Assembly: GCA_002361095.1 (NCBI GenBank)
Contig: DERU01000130.1
Coordinates: 1-5,156 of the forward strand
Direction of reading: 5' to 3'
Source: Lachnospiraceae bacterium UBA3332
GTDB taxonomy: Bacteria > Bacillota > Clostridia > Lachnospirales > Lachnospiraceae
DNA length: 5,156 nucleotides
Below the pieces are notes generated by a model. That model ran no database searches. It worked only from the letters and a program-made list of their open reading frames with translations, and was not told where the DNA came from. The translations under genes were made by a program, and so were the position numbers. Of this stretch, positions 1-5,156 are shown in pieces (positions within the stretch are counted from its first letter, which is position 1; every line of letters starts with the position of its first letter).

Positions 1-3
1 GCC

Positions 4-1062
4 CTATGAACTGCTACGTGTTTTAACGCCCTGGGAAGGGCCGCTGCCTGGCCTGCCGCTTTCTTTGGTGGTGCCCCCATAGCGGTATTCGACGGGAAGC
101 AGCGTCAGGCTGGGAACGGTCTGGGTGTTTTGGGCGATCAGAATTTCCACGCATTTTTCGGAAAGCTGCTCCAGCGGCTGGCAGATGGAGGAGACGAACA
201 GTTCTTCGTTTTCGTTTCCGAACTTGTAGATACCGTCGAATCCGATGATCTGCACATCCTGCGGAATCCGGAATCCTTCCTGCTGCAAAAGCCGCAGGAA
301 CAGATAACCGTGGTAATCCGTATGGGCAAAAACGCCGTCAAAACGCAGGGAACCGTCCGGATTTTTATGGCGGTCCAGGAATTCTTTCATAAGGGTAAGT
401 TTTTCGTCGCAGTCCACTACGTCGAGAAAGTCCGGCTCCAGACCGTATTTGTTGCAGGCGTAAAGGTATCCGTCCCTGCGTTTGTCGGATTCGCCGGGGA
501 AAACGGAATGGAAGCGGATATAAACCGGGTGTTTGCAGCCGAATTCCAAAAGCTTTTCGACCGCGAGGCAGCCGCCTGCGAAATTGTCGGAAGCTACCCG
601 GGGGATCACCTGGTTTTCAAAAAAACGGTCAAATACCACAATGGGAAAGCCGGGAGCAATGTACTTGCCCACATCGGAATAGGTCAGCGCGATGATGCCG
701 TCCACTTTATTATTGATGGCCATGTTCAGGTAATCGATTTCTTTTTGCGGAATCCCGTCCGCACAGCATAGAAGAAGCTTCATGCCCCTTTTATAAAGCG
801 CTCCCTCGATGTAGTCGGCAAAAGAGGCAAAGAAAGGATTGTGGGTGTTGGGAATGAGCAGGGCCACCAGATTGCTTTTCTGGGTCTTAAGGCCCCGGGC
901 GTAAGTGTTCACTTCATAATGTAAGGCCGCAATGGCGTTTTCCACCTTAATTTTGTTTTTCTCGGAGACGGGAATACCGTTGATGACCTTGGACACCGTG
1001 CCGAGGGCGACACCGGCTTCTTTGGCCACGTCCTTCATGGTGGATGCTTTTTGGAAAGTCAT
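4..1062 (-). CDS. LacI-family transcriptional repressor of the divergent sugar ABC operon
   Basis: This 352-residue protein is a LacI/GalR-family DNA-binding regulator. An N-terminal helix-turn-helix spans about residues 8-32 (MKDVAKEAGVALGTVSKVI), followed by the hinge helix near residues 52-60 with Leu58 at the position of LacI Leu56, the residue that wedges into the central CG step of the operator. The rest is a periplasmic-binding-like sensor domain: NTHNPFF at 72-78, DGIIAL at 121-126, FDRFFEN at 144-150, SDN at 158-160 and IIGFDG at 272-277. The start is ATG at 1062, preceded by GGAGG six bases upstream. The frame stays open for 51 more codons, but the upstream ATG (1215) lies inside the predicted -10 element and has no ribosome site. 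The length matches the family apart from a Ser/Gly-rich tail of about 20 residues after the usual GGTT end. Its likely targets are the CG-centred palindromes in the divergent spacer. The effector sugar is unknown. Confidence 0.95.
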   Translation of the reverse strand: MTFQKASTMKDVAKEAGVALGTVSKVINGIPVSEKNKIKVENAIAALHYEVNTYARGLKTQKSNLVALLIPNTHNPFFASFADYIEGALYKRGMKLLLCCADGIPQKEIDYLNMAINNKVDGIIALTYSDVGKYIAPGFPIVVFDRFFENQVIPRVASDNFAGGCLAVEKLLEFGCKHPVYIRFHSVFPGESDKRRDGYLYACNKYGLEPDFLDVVDCDEKLTLMKEFLDRHKNPDGSLRFDGVFAHTDYHGYLFLRLLQQEGFRIPQDVQIIGFDGIYKFGNENEELFVSSICQPLEQLSEKCVEILIAQNTQTVPSLTLLPVEYRYGGTTKESGRPGSGPSQGVKTRSSS

Positions 1063-1168
1063 AAGATTCCTCCGTTTTTCAAAAGTCTGATTTTTCTGCA
1101 AAAATAGCTGTTTTTCGGCGTTTTTGTGGATCCTGAGGTCAAAAATCCTCCTGCAAGCGGGTTGGCAT
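1059..1168 (-). other. Possible chain of two short leader ORFs before the repressor gene
   Basis: The predicted repressor mRNA has a long leader with two short reading frames in series. The first (1168-1139) is ATG-started, encodes MPTRLQEDF, and has an AGGAG motif several bases upstream. Its stop overlaps a TTG codon as TTGA at 1142-1139. This TTG opens a 27-codon frame, preceded by AGGAGG at only four bases, that ends in a TGA overlapping the repressor ATG as ATGA (1062-1059). The overlaps are seen directly; translation and coupling are inference. The short SD spacing, the TTG start and the absence of a recognisable peptide keep confidence low. Confidence 0.2.
1069..1073 (-). promoter_or_regulatory. 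Ribosome binding site deciding the repressor start
   Basis: On the minus strand GGAGG lies six bases before the ATG at 1062-1060. It selects the start giving a protein beginning MTFQKASTMKDVA rather than the longer open frame. The ATG of the HTH itself (MKDVA), eight codons later, lacks comparable spacing to a ribosome site. Confidence 0.85.
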
Positions 1169-1205
1169 CGGATTTCTCCTCTGTTATCCATACTGTCATA
1201 AAAAT

Positions 1206-1234
1206 ATTGTACCATTTATTGGGTAACGTTTCAA
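1206..1234 (-). promoter_or_regulatory. Candidate proximal promoter of the repressor gene
   Basis: Read on the minus strand, TTGAAA (1234-1229) and TACAAT (1211-1206) are separated by exactly 17 bases, and a TGG immediately before the -10 forms an extended -10 element. Transcription would begin near 1199, giving a leader of about 137 bases to the repressor ATG. A degenerate operator at 1222-1233 covers the -35 and part of the spacer, which suggests negative autoregulation. Confidence 0.7.
1222..1233. promoter_or_regulatory. Degenerate third operator overlapping the repressor -35
   Basis: GGTAACGTTTCA matches the two perfect palindromes of this spacer at 10 of 12 positions, with one half-site intact and the CG centre kept. 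Its centre lies 31 bp from that of the 1253-1264 site, about three helical turns, so the two sites face the same side of the DNA. It overlaps the -35 of the proximal repressor promoter. Because the -35 hexamer itself contributes TTTCAA, part of the match may reflect promoter sequence. Confidence 0.5.
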
Positions 1235-1252
1235 CTGGTAAAAATACATAAT

Positions 1253-1264
1253 TGAAACGTTTCA
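1253..1264. promoter_or_regulatory. Perfect 12-bp LacI-type operator, repressor-proximal copy
   Basis: TGAAACGTTTCA is a perfect inverted repeat with a central CG, the typical form of a LacI/GalR-family operator. It is identical to the copy at 1353-1364. It is two bases shorter than the 14-bp CcpA cre consensus (TGWAANCGNTNWCA), so it is more likely a site for the local repressor than a catabolite site. It sits just downstream of the expected start point of the candidate distal repressor promoter (1275-1302). Confidence 0.85.
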
Positions 1265-1274
1265 TATTTGGGAA

Positions 1275-1302
1275 AATGTAACGAATTTGAATTGTTTGTC
1301 AA
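1275..1302 (-). promoter_or_regulatory. Candidate distal promoter of the repressor gene
   Basis: On the minus strand a consensus TTGACA (1302-1297) is followed after 16 bases by TACATT (1280-1275), a 4/6 match to the -10. Transcription would start near 1268, placing the 1253-1264 palindrome at roughly +5 to +16, a blocking position. The weak -10 and the AT-rich context make this less certain than the proximal promoter. Its -35 lies only seven bases from that of the operon promoter. Confidence 0.4.
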
Positions 1303-1309
1303 AATCATA

Positions 1310-1338
1310 TTGATAAAACGTGTGTGAAGTGTTATGAT
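1310..1338 (+). promoter_or_regulatory. Sigma-A promoter of the ABC transporter operon
   Basis: TTGATA (1310-1315) and TATGAT (1333-1338) are each 5/6 matches to consensus with optimal 17-base spacing, and TGT at 1330-1332 supplies the TGn of an extended -10. Upstream DNA is AT-rich. Transcription would start near 1345, about 74 bases before the first permease ATG. The perfect palindrome at 1353-1364 then lies at about +9 to +20, where a bound repressor would block initiation or escape. Confidence 0.8.
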
Positions 1339-1352
1339 CAGTACAACAAATA

Positions 1353-1364
1353 TGAAACGTTTCA
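1353..1364. promoter_or_regulatory. Perfect 12-bp LacI-type operator, operon-proximal copy
   Basis: This second TGAAACGTTTCA palindrome has its centre exactly 100 bp from the first. It lies immediately downstream of the operon promoter, the classical position for repression by a LacI-type protein. One hundred bp is about 9.5 helical turns, so simple looping between the two perfect sites would be poorly phased; independent repression in each direction is the simpler reading. Confidence 0.88.
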
Positions 1365-1400
1365 AAAAGGAAGAGAAACCATAAACGTCGCAAAATCTTA

Positions 1401-1408
1401 GGAAGGAG
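1401..1408 (+). promoter_or_regulatory. Ribosome binding site of the first permease
   Basis: GGAAGGAG lies ten bases before the ATG at 1419, a slightly long but acceptable spacing. Confidence 0.75.
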
Positions 1409-1418
1409 AAAACAAAGT

Positions 1419-2375
1419 ATGAAAACGGGGAGGGAACGCGGTACTGCTGCAGGCGCGGCGGCCATACCCAGGGAAAGCCTTGGAAAGCGGTTGAAGAAAC
1501 ACTGGGAATTTTATTTGCTGCTGCTGCCGGGAATTGTGATCACAATTATTTATAAGTACATACCGATTTACGGCATTCAGATCGCATTCCGGGATTACAA
1601 CGCCATGGACGGCTTCTTCGGAAGCGCGTGGGTGGGATTAAAATGGTTCGAGAGGTTTTTTAACAACTATAATAGTGTCCGTATGATCCGGAACACGGTG
1701 CTGTTGAGCTTGTACAGTATTTTATGGACATTTCCGATTCCGATCATTTTGGCCCTGCTGATCAACCAGGTAAAGATAAAGAAGTTCCAGCGGGTGTCCC
1801 AGACTATACTGTATGCGCTCCACTTCATTTCCGTCATGATCCTTTGCGGTATGCTCCGGATCTTCCTTTCCCCCTACGGTGGGCTCATCAGCATGATCAT
1901 GCAGGCTTTCGGGGCCAGGGAGGTTAACCTGATTGATTCGGCTTCCGCTTTCCGGACCATATACATCGCGTCCAGTGTTTGGCAGGATGCGGGCTGGGGG
2001 ACGATCATTTACATCGCGACGCTTTCCAGCGTGGATGCTTCCCTGCATGAGGCGGCGAAGGTGGACGGAGCCAGCGCTTTGCAGAGAATCATCCATATCG
2101 ATATACCGGAACTGGTTCCCGTCATCGTCATTCAGTTAATCATGTCCTTCGGAAACCTGATGAACGTGGGATTTGAGAAGGCGTATCTATTGCAGACCAG
2201 TTTAAATAAGGAGACGTCGGAGATTATTGCCACCTATGTATACGAACAGGGTATGCTGAAGGCAATGTACAGTTTTTCCACGGCGGTGAGCCTGTTTAAC
2301 ACGGTGGTAAATATTATCCTGCTGCTGGTAGTCAATAAAATCTGCAACAAGCTTTCCGATGTGAGCTTTGTATAA
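1419..2375 (+). CDS. LplB-type sugar ABC transporter permease
   Basis: This 318-residue inner-membrane protein is one half of the translocation pore of a carbohydrate ABC importer (MalF-like, LplB/YteP group). A basic cytoplasmic N-terminus (RLKKHWEF near 24-31) leads to about six hydrophobic segments near residues 31-53, 93-116, 128-150, 179-201, 231-250 and 287-308. The cytoplasmic EAA loop, the docking site for the ATPase, is at 210-230 (EAAKVDGASALQRIIHIDIP, with the conserved Gly and Pro). IYKYIPIYGIQIAFRDY (44-60) and EIIATYVYEQG (268-278) are characteristic of this subgroup. It is the first gene after the operator-controlled promoter and is followed 13 bases later by the partner permease. 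The length is normal and no defects are seen. The substrate cannot be read from the sequence; relatives serve plant-polysaccharide or host-glycan oligosaccharides. Confidence 0.95.
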   Translation: MKTGRERGTAAGAAAIPRESLGKRLKKHWEFYLLLLPGIVITIIYKYIPIYGIQIAFRDYNAMDGFFGSAWVGLKWFERFFNNYNSVRMIRNTVLLSLYSILWTFPIPIILALLINQVKIKKFQRVSQTILYALHFISVMILCGMLRIFLSPYGGLISMIMQAFGAREVNLIDSASAFRTIYIASSVWQDAGWGTIIYIATLSSVDASLHEAAKVDGASALQRIIHIDIPELVPVIVIQLIMSFGNLMNVGFEKAYLLQTSLNKETSEIIATYVYEQGMLKAMYSFSTAVSLFNTVVNIILLLVVNKICNKLSDVSFV

Positions 2376-2381
2376 GGGGGG
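2374..2381 (+). promoter_or_regulatory. Ribosome binding site of the second permease, overlapping the upstream stop
   Basis: The purine run AAGGGGGG begins within the TAA stop of the first permease (2373-2375) and lies seven bases before GTG at 2389. TAAGGGGG resembles the ideal TAAGGAGG with one A-to-G change that can still pair as a G-U wobble. The position favours GTG 2389 over the in-frame TTG at 2368 and GTG at 2383, and suggests translational coupling to the first permease. Confidence 0.7.
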
Positions 2382-2388
2382 TGTGGAC

Positions 2389-3282
2389 GTGAAAAAGGAA
2401 AAGAAGCTGTCGTCAGACAGGGTGTTTGACCTTGTAAATTGTACTTTTCTGCTTTTGCTGGTGGTGATTGTGGCATATCCGCTTTACTATGTGCTGGTGG
2501 CCTCCATTTCGGATCCGTATGAGGTGTATGCGGGGAAGACGTTTCTGCCCCCCTCCAAGGTGACTTTTGAGGGCTATGTGCGGGTGTTCCGGGAGCAGTC
2601 CATTGCCAAGGGTTATCTGAACAGTATTTATTATACGGTTCTTGGCACGGCGGTTTCCGTGGCGTTGGTCATTACCACGGGGTACTGTGTTTCCAAAAAG
2701 ACGCTGCCCTTCCGCAGGGGAATCATGATTTTTTATGTCATCACCATGTATTTCGGCGGCGGGCTGATTCCCACCTATCTGGTGGTTTCCCGGACGGGGC
2801 TGCTGAACAGTGTGTGGGCGCTGATTCTGCCCGGCGGCGTGGCGGTTTACAACGTGATTGTGGCCAGAACTTATTTTGAAAGCAGCATTCCGGGGGATTT
2901 GTATGAGGCGGCGGCCATTGACGGCAGCGGCAACCTGGGCACCTTTTTTAAGATTGCCCTCCCCCTCGCAAAACCGATTTTGGCGGTCATGGTGATTTTT
3001 ACCATGGTGGCATACTGGAACGATTGGTTCACTTCCCTGATTTATATGGAGGATAAGGCCAGGTATCCTTTGCAGCTGGCGTTGCGCCAGATTCTGATTC
3101 AGAGTCAGGCCACCGCCACCATGATGGGGAATATGGACGGGGGTTATGCGGAAGCGAACAAGATTACGGAACTGATCAAGTTTGCCTCCATCGTAGTGGG
3201 CGCGGTTCCGATGCTGGTGGCGTATCCGTTCGTACAAAAATATTTTGAGAAAGGCTTTATGGCCGGTGCGGTAAAAGGCTGA
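2389..3282 (+). CDS. YtcP/LplC-type sugar ABC transporter permease
   Basis: This 297-residue inner-membrane protein is the second, MalG-like half of the pore. The start is taken as GTG 2389 because of the ribosome site at 2374-2381; the frame is open to a TTG at 2368, which would overlap the first permease and lacks a ribosome site. Hydrophobic segments lie near residues 14-38, 79-101, 111-133, 140-160, 190-212 and 264-284. The EAA loop is at 172-196 (EAAAIDGSGN then IALPLAKP), where the ATPase docks. The C-terminus FVQKYFEKGFMAGAVKG is a hallmark of this subfamily. With the upstream LplB-type protein it forms a heterodimer. No ATPase gene follows, so energy must come from a subunit encoded elsewhere. 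The length and motifs are intact. Confidence 0.95.
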   Translation: MKKEKKLSSDRVFDLVNCTFLLLLVVIVAYPLYYVLVASISDPYEVYAGKTFLPPSKVTFEGYVRVFREQSIAKGYLNSIYYTVLGTAVSVALVITTGYCVSKKTLPFRRGIMIFYVITMYFGGGLIPTYLVVSRTGLLNSVWALILPGGVAVYNVIVARTYFESSIPGDLYEAAAIDGSGNLGTFFKIALPLAKPILAVMVIFTMVAYWNDWFTSLIYMEDKARYPLQLALRQILIQSQATATMMGNMDGGYAEANKITELIKFASIVVGAVPMLVAYPFVQKYFEKGFMAGAVKG

Positions 3283-3313
3283 CGTTTCGCTGCGGCCCCG
3301 CTTTGGCCAAACG
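3283..3313 (+). other. Possible small stem-loop right after the second permease stop
   Basis: CGTTT (3283-3287) can pair with AAACG (3309-3313), and inside it GGCC (3294-3297) can pair with GGCC (3305-3308). A six-base asymmetric bulge lies on the 5' side. The stem is modest and has no T-run after it, so it is not a convincing terminator. Confidence 0.3.
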
Positions 3314-3326
3314 GTAACGATCATGC

Positions 3327-3370
3327 AAAGGCCGTCAAAAAAGGCCGGTACGTCCGGCCGGCGGCCGTTT
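3327..3370 (+). other. GC-rich intercistronic stem-loop between permease and binding-protein genes
   Basis: The core is a perfect six-pair hairpin, GGCCGG (3343-3348) with CCGGCC (3354-3359), around a TACGT loop. An outer stem can form from AAAGGCCG (3327-3334) and CGGCCGTTT (3362-3370) with one bulged G. No T-tract follows the 3' side, so full termination looks unlikely. Such structures between ABC genes can protect the 5' part of the message, stabilise the downstream cistron or partly attenuate; which applies here is inference. Confidence 0.5.
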
Positions 3371-3388
3371 GCAGGAATAAAAACAAAC

Positions 3389-3401
3389 AGGAGGATAGGA
3401 G
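3389..3401 (+). promoter_or_regulatory. Double ribosome binding site with tandem ATG for the binding protein
   Basis: Two Shine-Dalgarno motifs occur in a row: AGGAGG at 3389-3394 and AGGAG at 3397-3401. They precede tandem ATG codons at 3405 and 3408. The first is ten bases from ATG 3405, the second six bases from ATG 3408. The two starts differ by one Met and give the same mature lipoprotein. Confidence 0.75.
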
Positions 3402-3404
3402 ACA

Positions 3405-5054
3405 ATGATGGAAAAGGGTTACAAAAAATGGATGGCGGCAGGACTTACGGCGGCAATGGTTATGACTGTGACAGCCTGCGGCAGCGGCGCAAATGAGACG
3501 GGTACCGATGCAGGACAGGCGGATGCCCGGCAGACCAATTTTAAGATTTTTGCGGGAATCAGCGCGCTTTCCCCGGATAACAGCGAGAAACCGCTGGTAC
3601 AGCAGTTGAACGAAGCGGCGGGCGTGACCATCGACTGGAACTGCGTGTCCGGCGATACCCTGACGGAGAAAAAGAACCTGATTTTGAACGCGGGCAACGA
3701 TCTTCCCGACGCCCTGATGTCGGCAGGCATGACCGACAGCGAACTGATCACAGGCGGGGCTAGCGGGCTTTTGCTTCCACTGGAGGGATATATCAATGCG
3801 GAAACCATGCCCAACCTGACCAAGATTATCGAGAAGCGTCCGGAAATGCTGGCGACCTGTACCATGCCCGACGGACATATTTACGGACTGCCCGGCATTT
3901 CCGAAATGGGTTTTACTTACAAGGACGGCAACACGTATTATATCGGTGCAATTCCGCAGTTTACGGCGATCAATACCAAATGGCTGGAAGCGGTGGACAT
4001 GGAAATGCCTGCCACGGTGGACGAACTGCATGAGGTTTTGAAGGCGTTTAAGGAAAACGACGTGAACGGGAACGGCGATCCTTCCGATGAGATTCCCATG
4101 TCCTTTATTTTCCCCGAAAGCAACGGCGCGTGGTGCGCGGGCATGAGCACTTTCTTTGCGCCTTTCGGATGTACGGATTACCAGATGGACCACAGGGCCA
4201 TCAAGGACGGGAAGGTGTACTATCAGGCGGCTTCCGAGGAATATAAAAACGCCATCGCTTACTACCACGATTGGTTTGAGGAAGGACTGATTGATATCGA
4301 AGTCTTTTCGCAGGATTCCAGCCAGTATATCGCAAAGGGCAACGGCGACGACGCCCGTCTGGGTGTGTTCGTATGGTGGGAGATTCCCGAAGTGGTAGGC
4401 GCAGAGCGCGCGGCGGACTATGCCTATCTGCCGATTTTAAACGGCCCTGACGGTACGCACCACGTGAACTTAAATGAAATGGGAACCACGGGACATGATT
4501 CCTTCTCCGTGACCAAAGCGTGTAAGAATCCCGAACTCCTGCTCAAATGGGTGGATCAAAGATACGATCCCATCATCAGCATGCAGTGTATCTACGGCCC
4601 GATCGGCACCTACTGGACGGATGAACCGGATGAAAACGGATGTTATTCCATGCGGGAGTTAAAAGAAGGCGAGACGGCGGGCGAATTGAAATCCAAATCC
4701 GAGTGGACCGGTCCCTCCGAGCAGCTGGCAGAGGACTACGGCACATATTACTACATGGAGGACCGCGCACAGGAAAGGCTGGACGATTTGAACAATTTCT
4801 GGTTCCAGTATGTGGACAGCACCGAGTATTTCCCTTCCGTCGTTTACACGGAGGAAGAGATCGAAGTGATCAATGACAAACTCAGCGACTTAAAGGCCAT
4901 GAGCGAGGAGAGGATTGCGCATTGGCTGCGGGACGGCGGCATTGAAAACGAGTGGGATCAGTACCTGGCAGATTTGGACAGTATGGGACTGCAGGATGTG
5001 ATCGGCGCCTGGCAGGCGGCTTATGACCGGTATGCGGCGGCGCTTGGAGAGTAA
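3405..5054 (+). CDS. Extracellular solute-binding lipoprotein, LplA/YtcQ class
   Basis: This 549-residue exported lipoprotein is the substrate receptor of the importer. A basic N-terminus (KGYKKW), a hydrophobic stretch at about 9-22 and the lipobox VTAC give lipid-modified Cys25, so the mature protein is anchored on the outer face of the membrane. A low-complexity linker (about 26-42) leads to a large two-lobed family-1 binding domain. DVNGNGDPSDEIP at 219-231 is an EF-hand-like loop; in the related alginate-binding AlgQ proteins the equivalent loop holds structural calcium. Many Trp/Tyr residues (for example VWWEIP at 323-328) suit sugar stacking. The C-terminal LADLDSMGLQDVIGAWQAAY at 521-540 is typical of the class, and the length of about 550 is normal. 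It is the last gene of the operon, 122 bases after the second permease. Seven cysteines besides Cys25 are unusual for an exposed protein and fit an anaerobe. The ligand is probably an oligosaccharide, identity unknown. Confidence 0.95.
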   Translation: MMEKGYKKWMAAGLTAAMVMTVTACGSGANETGTDAGQADARQTNFKIFAGISALSPDNSEKPLVQQLNEAAGVTIDWNCVSGDTLTEKKNLILNAGNDLPDALMSAGMTDSELITGGASGLLLPLEGYINAETMPNLTKIIEKRPEMLATCTMPDGHIYGLPGISEMGFTYKDGNTYYIGAIPQFTAINTKWLEAVDMEMPATVDELHEVLKAFKENDVNGNGDPSDEIPMSFIFPESNGAWCAGMSTFFAPFGCTDYQMDHRAIKDGKVYYQAASEEYKNAIAYYHDWFEEGLIDIEVFSQDSSQYIAKGNGDDARLGVFVWWEIPEVVGAERAADYAYLPILNGPDGTHHVNLNEMGTTGHDSFSVTKACKNPELLLKWVDQRYDPIISMQCIYGPIGTYWTDEPDENGCYSMRELKEGETAGELKSKSEWTGPSEQLAEDYGTYYYMEDRAQERLDDLNNFWFQYVDSTEYFPSVVYTEEEIEVINDKLSDLKAMSEERIAHWLRDGGIENEWDQYLADLDSMGLQDVIGAWQAAYDRYAAALGE

Positions 5055-5128
5055 CGTGTATCGCCGCCGGTAAAAGGCTGCGCTGCGCGTACCTACAGCC
5101 GCCGCAGGGAATGGGGACGGCAGCGGTG

Positions 5129-5140
5129 CAGGCATGCCTG
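5129..5140. repeat. 12-bp perfect palindrome downstream of the operon
   Basis: CAGGCATGCCTG is a perfect inverted repeat 75 bases after the binding-protein stop. As RNA it could fold as a short hairpin with a CAUG loop, extended by a G-U and a U-A pair. No T-run follows, so it is not a recognisable terminator. The rest of 5055-5156 is GC-rich and shows no gene; the window ends before the next feature could be judged. Confidence 0.3.
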
Positions 5141-5156
5141 TATCGTTACGGGGCAG

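Noticed and set aside
130..771. 213-codon plus-strand open frame antisense to the repressor gene
   Set aside because: It lies wholly inside a well-supported LacI-family gene, its product shows no recognisable family, and it has no convincing ribosome site; it is a by-product of codon bias on the other strand.
1253..1364. Reading the palindromes as CcpA catabolite-responsive (cre) sites
   Set aside because: The cre consensus is 14 bp with an extra base on each side of the CG; these are 12-bp perfect palindromes next to a LacI-family gene, so a local operator is the better reading. Weak CcpA binding cannot be excluded.
3282..3289. Operator-like ACGTTTCG at the end of the second permease
   Set aside because: Only one half-site is present, with no matching opposite arm and no promoter beside it; a chance match is likely.
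3327..3370. Rho-independent terminator between the second permease and the binding-protein gene
   Set aside because: The hairpin is GC-rich but is followed by GGCGGCCG rather than a T-tract, and the binding-protein gene downstream clearly belongs with the permeases.
2413..3405. 330-codon minus-strand open frame opposite the second permease
   Set aside because: The translation is rich in His, Arg, Gly and Asn with no hydrophobic core or motif, as expected from the reverse complement of a membrane-protein gene.
3321..4268. 315-codon minus-strand open frame opposite the binding-protein gene
   Set aside because: It is antisense to the signal peptide and first lobe of a clear lipoprotein gene; its composition is unlike a real protein and no family is recognisable.
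3269..5080. 13-base direct repeat CGGTAAAAGGCTG at 3269-3281 and 5068-5080
   Set aside because: One copy is the coding end of the second permease and the other is in the downstream spacer. A single 13-base match is not far from chance in 5 kb, and the flanks do not continue the similarity convincingly.

Overview
The window holds a compact carbohydrate-uptake locus of a kind common in Gram-positive bacteria. A LacI-family repressor gene on the minus strand is divergently transcribed from a three-gene plus-strand operon: an LplB-type ABC permease, a YtcP/LplC-type ABC permease, and a large lipoprotein solute-binding protein of the LplA/YtcQ class. Strong GGAGG-type ribosome sites, a lipobox on the binding protein, the LplB/YtcP/LplA gene set and the cysteine-containing exported protein fit a Firmicute, most likely an anaerobic gut-type Clostridia/Lachnospiraceae member. 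That taxonomic placement is inference, since no marker gene is present.

Layout. Positions 4-1062 (minus) encode the repressor, nearly flush with the window edge. Positions 1063-1418 are a 356-base divergent control region. It contains two identical 12-bp perfect palindromes TGAAACGTTTCA (1253-1264 and 1353-1364) with centres exactly 100 bp apart, a third degenerate copy at 1222-1233, a very good sigma-A promoter for the operon, and two candidate promoters for the repressor. Positions 1419-2375 and 2389-3282 are the two permeases, separated by 13 bases with the second gene's ribosome site touching the first gene's stop codon. Positions 3283-3404 are a structured spacer with two predicted stem-loops and no obvious terminator. 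Positions 3405-5054 encode the binding protein. The last ~100 bases (5055-5156) carry no gene, only a 12-bp palindrome.

How it probably works: the lipoprotein captures an oligosaccharide outside the membrane and hands it to the permease heterodimer. The ATPase is not encoded here, as is usual for this family, where a shared MsmX-type ATPase is typical. The repressor would hold the operon off by sitting on the palindrome just downstream of the operon start, and would control itself through the other sites until a sugar derived from the import substrate releases it. The substrate cannot be named from this sequence. No exotic system was found; the most informative part is the nearly mirror-symmetric divergent promoter/operator region.
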